The notes beneath the pieces were generated by a model. The model was not told the origin of the DNA and searched no databases. It saw only the letters and a program-made list of their open reading frames with translations. A DNA stretch of 64,000 nt from JABJOR01 sp965603075 (GTDB lineage: Bacteria > Pseudomonadota > Alphaproteobacteria > Rhodospirillales > Casp-alpha2): positions 8,159 through 72,158 of the forward strand of contig CBFDBO010000017.1 in the NCBI GenBank assembly GCA_965603075.1, given 5' to 3'. The position numbers and the translations under genes are program-made. Every line of letters begins with the position of its first letter. Position 1 is the first letter of the stretch. Shown here piece by piece: positions 33,953 through 43,598 of this stretch.

Positions 33953-35281
33953 CTATATGTTTGCACTGGTGATTTTTTGAAGAACCATGGGGGGAGAGGC
34001 CACCGCATTATCTTGATCAATGGTTACAGCCGCCCGCAATTCTGCGCAAGCTTGATCGGCGGCATCCTGCGATGCGGCATGAACAACCGCGATGGGTGTA
34101 TTAGGGTCAACCGCTTGGCCAAGATGGCACATATCTGTCAGGCCAACACTATAATCGATACTGTCGGAAGCACGTCTACGACCGCCGCCGAGACCAACCA
34201 CCACCACGCCCACGTCACGTGCATTCATGCTGCTAACCGTGCCACTTGAGGAGGGGAGACACGCTTGAATAACGCCTGCTTTTGGTAGGTATTTATCAGA
34301 TTTTTCCATAAAGTCAGCGGGGCCACCAAGGGCCGTAACCATGGTGCCAAAAATTTCTGCGGCCCGCCCCCTGTCAAGAGCGTCACGTGCCATAGTATGG
34401 GCTTGCTCACGGGTGTCCGCTAGGCCGCCTAGGACCAGCATTTCTGCAGCGAGTGCCAAGGTAACTTCTAATAATCTAGGGTCGGGGGTGCCCGTCAGAA
34501 AATCGACGGTCTCGGCAACCTCAACCCCGTTACCGACATTAAGACCCAGAACTTGGTTCATGTCGGTGATTAAAGCCGATGTTTTTAGTCCGGCACCATT
34601 AGCAACAGTGACAATGCTTTTGGCCAAATCGGTGGCCATTTCCAGAGTGTCGGCAAATGCCCCCGATCCCGTTTTGATATCCATGACCAGGCCTTGCAGG
34701 CCAGCCGCTAGTTTTTTGGAAAGAATGGAGGCCGTAATCAAGGGGATGGATTCCACGGTCGCGGTAACATCGCGAATGCCATAGAACCGTTTATCGGCCG
34801 GGGCCAGATTTGCCGTTTGCCCGATGATGGCACAACCCACGTCACGGACAGTTTTTCGGAAAAGCGCATTGTCGGGTACGGTCGTATAACCGGGAATGGA
34901 GTCCAGTTTATCCAACGTGCCACCGGTATGACCCAATCCACGTCCCGATATCATGGGAACATAACCACCGCACGCTGCGACAATAGGGGCCAGCATGAGG
35001 CTGACTTTATCGCCCACACCACCGGTGGAATGTTTATCAACCACAGGGCCAGATAGATTTGCACTGGACCATTCAAGCACATCACCAGAATTGGTCATTT
35101 CACGGGTCAGATTAACGCTCTCGTCCATAGACATACCATTGAAGAAAATCGCCATGGCAAGGGCGGCGATCTGTCCTTCGCTGACCGTATCATCGGTAAT
35201 GCCGCGCACGAAAAATTTAATTTCTTCTGCGGTTAAAGGCTCACCATTACGTTTATGACGGATGATTTCTTGCGGTAACAT
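33953..35281 (-). CDS. deoA: Thymidine phosphorylase
   Basis: 442 residues. The glycosyltransferase family 3 helical domain opens with PQEIIRHKRNGEPLTAEEIKFFVRGI, followed by VDKHSTGGVGDKVSLMLAPIVAACG, the phosphate and base-binding signature, then PMISGRGLGHTGGTLDKLDSIPG. It cleaves thymidine or deoxyuridine with phosphate to the base and deoxyribose-1-phosphate. It sits between the purine phosphorylase and deoB genes. Confidence 0.94.
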   Translation of the reverse strand: MLPQEIIRHKRNGEPLTAEEIKFFVRGITDDTVSEGQIAALAMAIFFNGMSMDESVNLTREMTNSGDVLEWSSANLSGPVVDKHSTGGVGDKVSLMLAPIVAACGGYVPMISGRGLGHTGGTLDKLDSIPGYTTVPDNALFRKTVRDVGCAIIGQTANLAPADKRFYGIRDVTATVESIPLITASILSKKLAAGLQGLVMDIKTGSGAFADTLEMATDLAKSIVTVANGAGLKTSALITDMNQVLGLNVGNGVEVAETVDFLTGTPDPRLLEVTLALAAEMLVLGGLADTREQAHTMARDALDRGRAAEIFGTMVTALGGPADFMEKSDKYLPKAGVIQACLPSSSGTVSSMNARDVGVVVVGLGGGRRRASDSIDYSVGLTDMCHLGQAVDPNTPIAVVHAASQDAADQACAELRAAVTIDQDNAVASPPMVLQKITSANI

Positions 35282-35286
35282 GGATG

Positions 35287-36108
35287 TTATCCTTTATAGG
35301 AACTTAGAAAGCCCTGTAATAATTTTTGAACATTCTCGGTGGCGAGTTTTGCATTGGTTTGGGTTTGCTCATGGCTGAGTTTCGTCGGGCTCATCCCTGC
35401 CGCCAAATTGGTTATGATAGATAGCGCGCCAACCTTTAATCCGGCATGACGCGCCAAGATAACCTCAGGCACCGTGGACATGCCAACGGCGGTCGCCCCC
35501 AACAGGGTGATTGCCCGAATTTCGGCGGGTGTCTCAAAATGCGGTCCACAATGCCACCAATAGATGCCATTAAAGAGCGGTACGTTGGCGTCCTGGGCAA
35601 CGGTTTCAAAAGTCTTCCGAATATCCGGATCATAGGCATCCGATAAATCTACAAAACGATCATCTCCCTGCACGCCAAACAACGGTGATACACCCGTAAA
35701 GCTGATGTGGTCGGATAGTAACATAATACTGCCCGGTTCTGCGTCCGGGTTTGTACTGCCCGCCGCATTGGTCAGCAGCAAGGTTTCACACCCTATGGCT
35801 TTCAGGGTCTGAACGGGAACAGCCATAGCGTCAGCAGACCCGGTTTCATAATAATGCGCGCGGCCTTGCATGACGGCCACATCTGTAGCACCAACGCGAC
35901 CAATAACAATTTGCCCCGCGTGTCCCGCCACACCCGCATGGGGAAACCCCGGCAAATCACCATATGAAATAATCACCGGATTTTCGATGGTGTCGGCAAA
36001 AGGACCCAACCCCGAACCCAAGATAATACCAACCTTAGGCGAAAATTCACCCATTCGGTTTTTGATAATGGCAGATGCTGCCGAAACGGTGCCAGATGTG
36101 TTAGCCAT
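35287..36108 (-). CDS. Purine-nucleoside phosphorylase, trimeric class
   Basis: 273 residues. VGIILGSGLGPFADTIE, VMQGRAHYYETGSA, LLTNAAGSTNPDAEPGSIMLLSDHISFTG and MSTVPEVILARHAGLKV match the PNP/MTAP class rather than hexameric DeoD. The NAAG..N region binds the purine. It cleaves inosine, guanosine and their deoxy forms to base and sugar-1-phosphate. It lies eight bases after the aldehyde dehydrogenase gene and six before deoA, clearly co-transcribed. Confidence 0.92.
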   Translation of the reverse strand: MANTSGTVSAASAIIKNRMGEFSPKVGIILGSGLGPFADTIENPVIISYGDLPGFPHAGVAGHAGQIVIGRVGATDVAVMQGRAHYYETGSADAMAVPVQTLKAIGCETLLLTNAAGSTNPDAEPGSIMLLSDHISFTGVSPLFGVQGDDRFVDLSDAYDPDIRKTFETVAQDANVPLFNGIYWWHCGPHFETPAEIRAITLLGATAVGMSTVPEVILARHAGLKVGALSIITNLAAGMSPTKLSHEQTQTNAKLATENVQKLLQGFLSSYKG

Positions 36109-36116
36109 GATACGTA

Positions 36117-38507
36117 TTAATCTCCGTAAGGTATCCAGATGTTTTTAACTTCCGTTGCATGACGCAAAAATTCACGACCCTCGCCCTGCGCCCTATCATA
36201 CCAATCACGGGCCATACCATTTCCGGTCCATGACCGTGTGATGGTTGGGGTGCCGGCGGTCTCAATTTTAGTGCACAGATCAGCAGGGCCAAAGCACCAC
36301 ATTGCATCAACCTGATCATGTTCTGCCAAAGTATGAACGACAGCTTTATAGGATCCGGTGACAATGTTTACCACACCCCCCGGCACATCGGATGTCTCTA
36401 AAACCTGGTAAAAGTCTGTGGCTGATAAGGGATCAGTTTGAGACGGGATCATGATCACCCGATTGCCCATGGCGATGTTGGGTGCCATGAGCGATATGAA
36501 CCCCAGTAGGGGGCGGGCGTCTGGGCAGACAACGCCAACAATGCCAACGGGTTCGTTCATGGCGAGGGCGACACCGCGCATAGGCGGCGTGTGAATGCGG
36601 CCTTCATATTTATCAGCCCACGCCCCGTAGCTAAATAACCGGGCGATAGAGGCGTCAACTTCACGGGTTGCATTCTTTGCTGATGCGCCCGTCATGGCGC
36701 TGATCCGGTTGGCAAATTCCTCCGAACGAGCAGACAGGTTTTCGGCTATATAATATAGAATTTGTGCGCGATTGTGGGGGGTGGTTTTGGACCAACCTTC
36801 TGCTTTGCGGGCCGCTTCTACGGCGTTTCGAATGTCTTTGCGGCTGCCGTCACCCACCAAACCCAGTTTCACACCGTTCGAGCTGATGACGGATAAAGAG
36901 TTTCCACCATCAGGACGGGCTTGTTTGCCGCCAATATAGAATTTAGCGGTTTGATCAACAAAGGGTGAAGCTTTCGCGCCTGTTCCCTTGGCTGTACTAA
37001 TCTTGCGTTTTGGAAATTTTTTCAGAGGTTTTAATTTAGATAAGTATGTTGGTTTTAAGTATTCATACATGCCTTCATGACCACCTTCGCGACCAAAGCC
37101 CGACTCGCGATATCCACCAAAACCAACGGCGGCGTCAAATTGGTTGGTACAGTTAACCCAGACCACACCCGCTTTCAGGGCGGGGGCCACATCCAACGCT
37201 CGATTGATATTCTCGCTCCAGATACTGGCGGCCAGCCCATAGCGTGTGTTGTTGGCAAGGGCGATGGCCTCATCTTGTGTGCGGAATGTCATGGCCGCTA
37301 AAACCGGGCCGAAGATTTCTTCTTGCGCGGCGAGATTAGAGCTCTCAACATCCGTTAATAATGTTGGGGGATAGTAACAGCCTTTTTTCGGACAAGATGC
37401 TTTTGATTGCCAAACCGTCGCCCCTTCTTTGGCGCTTTGTTTAACCAGGGCATCGATATTTTTTCGCTGGCTTTCGTCAACAATCGCTCCCATGTCCATG
37501 CATTTATCCAAGGGATCACCAACCCGCAAGGCCGCCATGCGGGCCTTAAGTTTTGTGATGAACCGCTCAGTAATGCTTTCTTGAACCAAAAGGCGCGAAC
37601 CTGCGCAACAAACTTGCCCTTGATTAAACCAAATGGCATCGACGACGCCTTCGATGGCGCTGTCCATATCACAATCATCAAACACGATGAAGGGAGATTT
37701 TCCCCCCAGTTCTAATGATAACGCCTTGCCCGACCCGGCGGTGCTTTTGCGGATAATACGACCAACCTCGGTTGATCCGGTAAAGGCAATTTTATGAACA
37801 TCGGGATGAGCGACAAGCAACTTACCCGTCGCACCATCGCCCGTGATGATATTAACGACACCCTCTGGAATACCCGCTTCTTGGCACAGCTCCGCAAACA
37901 TAAGGGCGGAAAGGCTGGTGAATTCGGCGGGTTTTAAGACGACCGTGTTTCCAGCGGCAAGGGCAGGGGCGATTTTCCACGCCAACATAAGCAGGGGGAA
38001 ATTCCAGGGGATAATTTGTCCGACCACACCGAGGGGGCTGTGATCCGGGAACTCTTGATCCGATAATTGCGCCCATCCGGCGTGGTGATAAAAATGTCGA
38101 GCAACCAATGGGATATCAATGTCACGGCTTTCGCGAATGGGCTTGCCATTATCAAGGGTTTCAATAACCGATAAAATACGCGCGTGTTTTTGGACCAACC
38201 TAGCAAGGGCGTATAAATGTCTGGCACGGTCATGCCCGCTCAGAGCCGCCCATTTTTTGTGCGCCAATTGCGCGGCTTTGACGGCGGCATTAACATCTTT
38301 AGCACCGGCTTGTGACAGCGTGGCAAGCAATTCACCAGTGGCAGGATTATGGGTTTTGAAGGTTCTTTTAGAAGCGGGGGCCACCCACTTGCCGTGGACA
38401 AATAATCCGAATTTGTGGTCTGCGGCTTGTAACCAAGCGTCAGCCTCAGCCCGGCTTTCTGGGGCGGGTCCGTATTCCATGGTGTCTAAAATTTTAGCCA
38501 CATTCAT
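36117..38507 (-). CDS. Double-domain aldehyde dehydrogenase of the ALDH16 type
   Basis: 796 residues, two aldehyde dehydrogenase modules. The first (about 30-500) has PWNFPLLMLAWKIAPALAAGNTVVLKPAE, FTGSTEVGR, the general base E266 in LELGGKSP and the catalytic C300 in FNQGQVCCAGSR. The second (about 525-796) keeps the fold sequence (YIGGKQARPDGGN.., EPVGIVGVVCPDARPLLGF) but lacks the catalytic Cys and the ELGGKS motif, so it is probably structural. That is the arrangement of ALDH16. It lies between deoC and the purine phosphorylase, so its likely substrate is acetaldehyde from DeoC or a related aldehyde. Confidence 0.88.
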   Translation of the reverse strand: MNVAKILDTMEYGPAPESRAEADAWLQAADHKFGLFVHGKWVAPASKRTFKTHNPATGELLATLSQAGAKDVNAAVKAAQLAHKKWAALSGHDRARHLYALARLVQKHARILSVIETLDNGKPIRESRDIDIPLVARHFYHHAGWAQLSDQEFPDHSPLGVVGQIIPWNFPLLMLAWKIAPALAAGNTVVLKPAEFTSLSALMFAELCQEAGIPEGVVNIITGDGATGKLLVAHPDVHKIAFTGSTEVGRIIRKSTAGSGKALSLELGGKSPFIVFDDCDMDSAIEGVVDAIWFNQGQVCCAGSRLLVQESITERFITKLKARMAALRVGDPLDKCMDMGAIVDESQRKNIDALVKQSAKEGATVWQSKASCPKKGCYYPPTLLTDVESSNLAAQEEIFGPVLAAMTFRTQDEAIALANNTRYGLAASIWSENINRALDVAPALKAGVVWVNCTNQFDAAVGFGGYRESGFGREGGHEGMYEYLKPTYLSKLKPLKKFPKRKISTAKGTGAKASPFVDQTAKFYIGGKQARPDGGNSLSVISSNGVKLGLVGDGSRKDIRNAVEAARKAEGWSKTTPHNRAQILYYIAENLSARSEEFANRISAMTGASAKNATREVDASIARLFSYGAWADKYEGRIHTPPMRGVALAMNEPVGIVGVVCPDARPLLGFISLMAPNIAMGNRVIMIPSQTDPLSATDFYQVLETSDVPGGVVNIVTGSYKAVVHTLAEHDQVDAMWCFGPADLCTKIETAGTPTITRSWTGNGMARDWYDRAQGEGREFLRHATEVKNIWIPYGD

Positions 38508-38540
38508 TATCCTATTTATCCTACTTGTCTTATAGCGTGT

Positions 38541-39527
38541 TTATGCGATTGGTTGACGGTGCGAGGCGGCGTAGCGTCCGGTAGCCGCATGTTCTAATTG
38601 CCGTTCGATATCGCCCATTAGGCTTGATGCGCCAAAGCGGAATAATTCAGGTTCCAGCCATTCGCGACCAAGTTCTTCATTCATGAGGAATTGATAGACC
38701 AGCGCGTCTTTGGCAACGCTGATCCCACCGGCTGGTTTGTAGCCGACTTTGGATCCTGTGCGTTCTAGATAATCTCGAATCATCCGTACCATTACCAATG
38801 AGACGGGGATGGTCGCATTGACGGGTTCTTTCCCGGTCGAAGTCTTAATCACATCGGCCCCCGCCATCATGCAAACGGCGGATGCTTTTGCCACGGTGCG
38901 TAGGGTTTGAAGCTCACCCGTGGCGAGAATTGTTTTCATGTGCGCGGGGCCGCACGCTTCGCGGAAGGCTTGGACTTCTTCATAGAGCACTTTCCAATTT
39001 CCGTTTAATGCATGTTGGCGAGAAATCACGATGTCTATTTCGCTTGCACCCGCTTTAACGGATTGCTCGATTTCTTTAATTTTTAAGTTAAAAGGCGTTT
39101 GCCCTGCAGGGAACCCGGTGGAGACCACCGCAATGGGAATGTTAAACCCTTTGAGCGCGTCGACCGCTGTTTCTATCATTTCGTGATACACACAAACAGC
39201 CCCCGTGGTCAGTTTTAATTCCCCCATGCCAAGGGCTTCTAGGACATCACGACGGACCGGGTTGGTGGCTTTTGCACATAACCTTCGGACACGACCCGGT
39301 GTGTCATCGCCGGACAAAGTGGTTAAATCGATACAGGAAACAGCCTTAAGCAGCCAAGCAACTTGCCAGTCTTTCTTGACCGATCGACGCCCCGGCAAAG
39401 TTGCCGCGCGACGTTCTACAGCACTTTTATTGACCTGCAGGGTGGCCAGCCAATCGAGATCGAGTTCCATACCGGGATTTCGTTCTGACTCGAAGTCTTT
39501 TTTATTTCTTTTGGCGGCTTTGCTCAC
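38541..39527 (-). CDS. deoC: Deoxyribose-phosphate aldolase
   Basis: 328 residues. CIDLTTLSGDDTPGRVRRLCAKA, AVVSTGFPAGQ, EIDIVISR and the Schiff-base lysine region DVIKTSTGKEPVNAT identify DeoC. It cleaves deoxyribose-5-phosphate to glyceraldehyde-3-phosphate and acetaldehyde. The start is a GTG at 39527. The N-terminal 40 residues are longer than in short DeoC proteins but usual for the longer group. It is the first gene of the deo operon and its promoter must lie in the 91 bases before it. Confidence 0.93.
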   Translation of the reverse strand: MSKAAKRNKKDFESERNPGMELDLDWLATLQVNKSAVERRAATLPGRRSVKKDWQVAWLLKAVSCIDLTTLSGDDTPGRVRRLCAKATNPVRRDVLEALGMGELKLTTGAVCVYHEMIETAVDALKGFNIPIAVVSTGFPAGQTPFNLKIKEIEQSVKAGASEIDIVISRQHALNGNWKVLYEEVQAFREACGPAHMKTILATGELQTLRTVAKASAVCMMAGADVIKTSTGKEPVNATIPVSLVMVRMIRDYLERTGSKVGYKPAGGISVAKDALVYQFLMNEELGREWLEPELFRFGASSLMGDIERQLEHAATGRYAASHRQPIA

Positions 39528-39552
39528 GATCTAAGTCCCTGATTTGTCATGA

Positions 39553-39567
39553 TTTCCAAAACGGAAA
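39553..39567. promoter_or_regulatory. Inverted repeat upstream of deoC
   Basis: TTTCCAAAACGGAAA has 5-base complementary arms around a 5-base centre, 26 bases before the deoC start. On the minus strand TATAGT and TTGACA are near but not at standard spacing. A DeoR- or LacI-like operator is possible. Confidence 0.3.
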
Positions 39568-39618
39568 CAGACTATAAATTTGATCTTGTTTTAGGGAAGT
39601 GTCAATAGGTGAGAGGGG

Positions 39619-41598
39619 TTAAGCTTGTTTGACTTCGGATGGTATTTCTTGGATGGGGAATTTTATAAAAAATGTAGAACCTTTGCCAACTTCTGAGGTG
39701 AAGTCGATGGTACCGCCCATGGCTTCGGTAAGGATACGACAAATAGATAACCCGAGGCCTGTCCCGCTATGGATGCGGGTGTCGGATGAGTCGATTTGTA
39801 CAAATCGATCGAATATTTTATCACGGTGTTCAGGTGCAATACCCATCCCGTAATCCCTTACATTGACTTGCACCGTGTCCGGATTTTTGATGACAGATAT
39901 TTCGACCTTGCCGCCGGGATTGGAAAATTTAGCGGCATTGGATAACAGGTTTCTCAAAATTTGCCCAAAGCGTTGTTCGTTTATATTTGCCCAAATAATT
40001 TCATCGCATTCGGTGCAAATAAACCGAACGTCCTTTGATTTTGCATAGTCTTGGTTTGTCTCGATTTCGATTTGCGTGATTTCATTAATATTGTAGGGGG
40101 CCAGGTCAATAGACATCATGCCGGACAAAGCTTTCTCGTAGTCCAACATATCATTAATTAAAACCATCAATGTTTCACTATTGCGGCTGGTGATATCAAG
40201 CAAGCTTAGTGCCTGTGGCGTTAGGTTTTCGGCCATGGTGCCCCGGATGAGACTGATACTGCCTTTGATAGAGGTAAGGGGGGTGCGAAGCTCATGGCTG
40301 ATGGTCGCCAGAAATTCTGATTTGGCCTGACTGGCGGCTTCGGCAATTTCTTGTGCTTTTGATCTAAGTTGAACTTCTTGAACCAATTCCTGATTTGTTT
40401 CTCGTAATTCGCCGCTTCGTTCTTTTAATTCATTTGTCAATTGTTCCGTTTCGCGAAGATTACCTTCGTTGGTCTCGCTCATTTTTTTGAAAACGTTTGC
40501 CGCACTTGCCAGCTTGCCAATCTCGTCTTTACGCTCCAGACCGGGGATTTCCCCAACCTGTTTATGTTCAACCAGTTGCATGAACGTATCGGATATAGAC
40601 TGGATGGGAGAAACAATACTTTTGCCAATAAAAAAGGTTAATAGAATTCCGATCAGGATACTGAAGGTCATGGTTGTCGTCGTGATAGTCTGTGTTCGGA
40701 TGATATCTTGGCTGGTTGTTTCGGTCAGTGTATTTAACCGAGCCAGCGTTGAGGCTTTTAATTTTGTGGATAGATTGCTGAATTCTGCGGCCTCTCCGGG
40801 AATGATAACATTGGTAAGGAACAAGTAGCCCCGTGTGGCTTGAATGGCTTGATTAAACCCGGTTTGGTATTTCGAAAGTAAAGATTGAAGCGAGATAATC
40901 ATGGCCTGTGGTTTTGGGGCTTGTTCCGTTTTCTTCAATTCAGCGAGTATGCCTAAAGCTTGGCTCAGAGATTTTTTTGCACTGCGTTGAAAAGAAGAGT
41001 CTCGGTTCGCTAAGAATAATCCTGCGTCTGCTTGGGCGCGTAAAAAATGTTGCCGTACCGTGTCAAAAGACTCGTGTAGGGTTGAATTATTTATAGGGTC
41101 TAAATCGGCTGTCAGTTTAAAAAGGGCTACGCGAACTTTGCTGACCGCTTCTGGCATGGTTGAATTGATGTGGAGATCAAAACGTTGGCGGTCGGCAAAT
41201 AATGAAATAATAGCTTCGTTATAATTCTTTAAAATGACGTCCATGCGTGCCAATAAATCCGTTCGGTTTTGATCTTTATTATATTGGCGGATTTTGGCTA
41301 AGCCTTTTTCCATTTTTTCATAATTGGATAAAATCTTTTTCTCACCGGTTTTATGCCCTGTCTGGCTATAAACAAGAATGGAAGCATGTAAATCAACAAT
41401 CTGATGATCAATTTCAAGAATGGCGGCGGATTCACCGCTAACCCGGGCGTATTCGGTAAATGATTTTTGGGTGTTGTTTAAATTATTCCAACTGTAGAGC
41501 GACCCCGCGATAAACAGCATCAATAGCAAACCAAACCCAAAACCCACGCGCAGCGAAATTTTTTGATTGCTTAAGGAGGGGAGAAAAGTTTTGAGCAC
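39619..41598 (-). CDS. Membrane sensor histidine kinase with helical periplasmic domain
   Basis: 659 residues. The first membrane helix is near 17-33, then a periplasmic all-helical domain of about 275 residues (34-310), a second helix at 311-328, a HAMP domain to about 380, a coiled coil, HisKA with H435 in SEFLATISHELRTPLTSIKG, and HATPase with NLLSNAAKFSNPGG, VRDYGMGIAPEHRDKIFDRFVQ and HSGTGLGLSICR. There is no receiver or phosphotransfer domain and no response regulator in the window. The start is GTG. The gene follows a periplasmic binding-protein gene by 28 bases, suggesting that protein presents the ligand to the kinase. Confidence 0.9.
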   Translation of the reverse strand: MLKTFLPSLSNQKISLRVGFGFGLLLMLFIAGSLYSWNNLNNTQKSFTEYARVSGESAAILEIDHQIVDLHASILVYSQTGHKTGEKKILSNYEKMEKGLAKIRQYNKDQNRTDLLARMDVILKNYNEAIISLFADRQRFDLHINSTMPEAVSKVRVALFKLTADLDPINNSTLHESFDTVRQHFLRAQADAGLFLANRDSSFQRSAKKSLSQALGILAELKKTEQAPKPQAMIISLQSLLSKYQTGFNQAIQATRGYLFLTNVIIPGEAAEFSNLSTKLKASTLARLNTLTETTSQDIIRTQTITTTTMTFSILIGILLTFFIGKSIVSPIQSISDTFMQLVEHKQVGEIPGLERKDEIGKLASAANVFKKMSETNEGNLRETEQLTNELKERSGELRETNQELVQEVQLRSKAQEIAEAASQAKSEFLATISHELRTPLTSIKGSISLIRGTMAENLTPQALSLLDITSRNSETLMVLINDMLDYEKALSGMMSIDLAPYNINEITQIEIETNQDYAKSKDVRFICTECDEIIWANINEQRFGQILRNLLSNAAKFSNPGGKVEISVIKNPDTVQVNVRDYGMGIAPEHRDKIFDRFVQIDSSDTRIHSGTGLGLSICRILTEAMGGTIDFTSEVGKGSTFFIKFPIQEIPSEVKQA

Positions 41599-41626
41599 GT
41601 AAAAGGCCTATTGTAATAATGATTTA

Positions 41627-42919
41627 TTATGCTTGTAAGAACTCGAACCAACGATCCAGAGAATAATCATAATTATCCATAACCGTATTCCAAATCGCGA
41701 CGTTGCTGAAACGTTTTGTATACGAACCACCCGTCCGGGTTTCACCGGGGTGGACGGAAATATTACCATCGGTTCCTTTCAAGGGATTATTTGCACTTTT
41801 GCCATCATACCAATAGCCCCATTCGTCATTTGATAATAAAGGACGAGAGCGTTCAGGGTTTGAAATGTAATAACCCTGACGCGCAATAAAGGCCCCGGCC
41901 CAACCATCAAGCCACCAATTCATATAATCATAGGCCGCGTCTTTAACGGCCCCGTCCGTCTTAACCGATAAGCACATCACCCCATGCCACGCACGGTAGC
42001 CTTCTTTGGGGGCGGCGTAGGTGATGGGGATGCCTAAGCCGTTTGCGGCTGAAACCCCCGGAGAAAACATGCTTTCTATGACCACACGATCATTTTGCAG
42101 GAAGTCGACGGACTGCGGAACTGAATTCCAGAAACCAGCAAAGTGCCCATTCTCTTTCTTCTCAATGAGGATTGAAAACAATTGGTCAATTTCATCGATG
42201 GTCATATTGCCCATATCACCAAATGTCATTAGGCCTTTTGCTTGAGCGGCTAAAGCGGCATCAAAAATACCGATGGAAGGCGCGTTTACGAGAGCGACCT
42301 TTCCTTTCCATTGATCATCTAGCAACCAGCTCCAACTTTCGGTCTCATAGGGAATGCCCTTTTTGACAAAGTTTGTATTGTAACCAAATGAGTCAACGTT
42401 ATGCACATACGGTAAAAAACTGATGGTGTCTTGCGGGGTTGAACCGAGGGTCTGATCATCTTGAACATACAGTAACTTATGAGGGGAATCACCAAGCCCT
42501 ATTGTTGCACCCGGCACGACCTTGCCGGTTTTTGACAGATCATTAATCTCCCCCCAATTCTTGATGCGGGTTTTATCAATGGGTTGAATGGCATGTGCTT
42601 GCCAGAGAATTTTAATGCTGTCCGACCATTGCTCGTAAATGTCAAAGCTCTCTGGCTTTGTCGACGCTTTTTGCAAAACAGCCGAGCTACCTTTGGGCTC
42701 GAAGTGAAGCTCAATGCCCAAGTCTTTCATGGCCCGCTCGCGGATTTCTTCTTGCAAGGTTACATGGGTACCGAGAACCCTGAGGGTTGGTGTTGTCTTT
42801 GCAAACACATAAGGGGATTTCATTACACTTACCGCGCCAACAACACCTGCTAGAGCACTTTTTTTCAAAAATGATCGGCGTTTTGCATTAACACCAATGT
42901 TCTTCGGGCGTGCCATCAC
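41627..42919 (-). CDS. Extracellular solute-binding protein (PotD/PotF-like) with Tat signal
   Basis: 430 residues. A twin-arginine signal (KRRSFLKKSALAGVVGAVSV) precedes a mature protein beginning near TPTLRVLGTHVT. FDIYEQWSDSIKIL, SFGYNTNFVKKGIPYETESWSWLLDDQWKGKVALVNAP and DAAYDYMNWWLDGWAGAFIARQGYY are typical of the spermidine/putrescine- and iron-type class II binding proteins. No permease or ATPase gene accompanies it; the only partner is the histidine kinase downstream, so a sensing rather than transport role is likely. The ligand is unknown. The start is GTG at 42919 or ATG at 42916. Confidence 0.85.
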   Translation of the reverse strand: MMARPKNIGVNAKRRSFLKKSALAGVVGAVSVMKSPYVFAKTTPTLRVLGTHVTLQEEIRERAMKDLGIELHFEPKGSSAVLQKASTKPESFDIYEQWSDSIKILWQAHAIQPIDKTRIKNWGEINDLSKTGKVVPGATIGLGDSPHKLLYVQDDQTLGSTPQDTISFLPYVHNVDSFGYNTNFVKKGIPYETESWSWLLDDQWKGKVALVNAPSIGIFDAALAAQAKGLMTFGDMGNMTIDEIDQLFSILIEKKENGHFAGFWNSVPQSVDFLQNDRVVIESMFSPGVSAANGLGIPITYAAPKEGYRAWHGVMCLSVKTDGAVKDAAYDYMNWWLDGWAGAFIARQGYYISNPERSRPLLSNDEWGYWYDGKSANNPLKGTDGNISVHPGETRTGGSYTKRFSNVAIWNTVMDNYDYSLDRWFEFLQA

Positions 42920-42937
42920 GATAAATCCTCATAGTAA

Positions 42938-42954
42938 ATGATTTAAAATCATTG
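42938..42954. promoter_or_regulatory. Palindrome upstream of the binding-protein/kinase operon
   Basis: AATGATTTAAAATCATT has perfect 8-base arms around one central A, 19 bases before the GTG start. A second repeat, TGCAC/GTGCA with a 5-base centre, lies at 43012-43026. Either could bind a regulator. The rest of the 175-base gap to allA shows nothing clear. Confidence 0.4.
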
Positions 42955-43094
42955 CTTCCAAATAAAGAAGTAATAATTTTATCATGGATATATGGGGAAC
43001 ATACAATAAAATGCACCTTACGTGCAATGAAAAATGCATATGTATGTATGATTGCGATGGGTTCTATGATGGACAGAAAGCGAGTCTGAAGGGA

Positions 43095-43598
43095 CTATAG
43101 AATAATCGTCGCCGTAAGGGCGGTATCCAAATCAACTTCATCAAGGTTATGTCCTTCTCCGCCCCGATCAACGATCAGAAAATCACTGGATTCTTCAAGG
43201 GTCAAAAGCGGGTGGTGCCATACCCCCCGATGGTAATTAACGCCTTGTTTTCCCGTGGCGCGAAAGACACGCAAATCTGTTGCAATCGGGTCAGTGCTGG
43301 CGTGCGCAACCACGACTAAATAGGGCCTATTATCCAGCGGATAAAATGCCTGACTGGAAATCGGGTGGCGCTCCATCATGGTAATGGCGAGGGGGTATTG
43401 CCGTGGTCGCCCTCGGAAAATACTGATCAGGGGTCGCCCCATCATTTCATTAACATCCACCGTGGCTAAATCATGGAACCGGTCTGTTGTGCCTTGATTA
43501 ATGGGAAAGCTTACCGCGCCATCGGTTTCAATGACATCCCCAAAGGGGGCGAATGCCTCGCGTGTCAAGGGCTCTGGGTGCAGTTCAAGATTGTTCAT
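43095..43598 (-). CDS. allA: Ureidoglycolate lyase
   Basis: 167 residues. LHPEPLTREAFAPFGDVIE, ISIFRGRPRQYPLAITMMERHPISSQAFYPL, YLVVVAH and GVNYHRGVWHHPLL are the conserved AllA segments. It splits ureidoglycolate into glyoxylate and urea, the last ureide step. It overlaps the allantoicase stop by four bases and ends the puuE-uraD-alc-allA operon. Confidence 0.93.
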   Translation of the reverse strand: MNNLELHPEPLTREAFAPFGDVIETDGAVSFPINQGTTDRFHDLATVDVNEMMGRPLISIFRGRPRQYPLAITMMERHPISSQAFYPLDNRPYLVVVAHASTDPIATDLRVFRATGKQGVNYHRGVWHHPLLTLEESSDFLIVDRGGEGHNLDEVDLDTALTATIIL

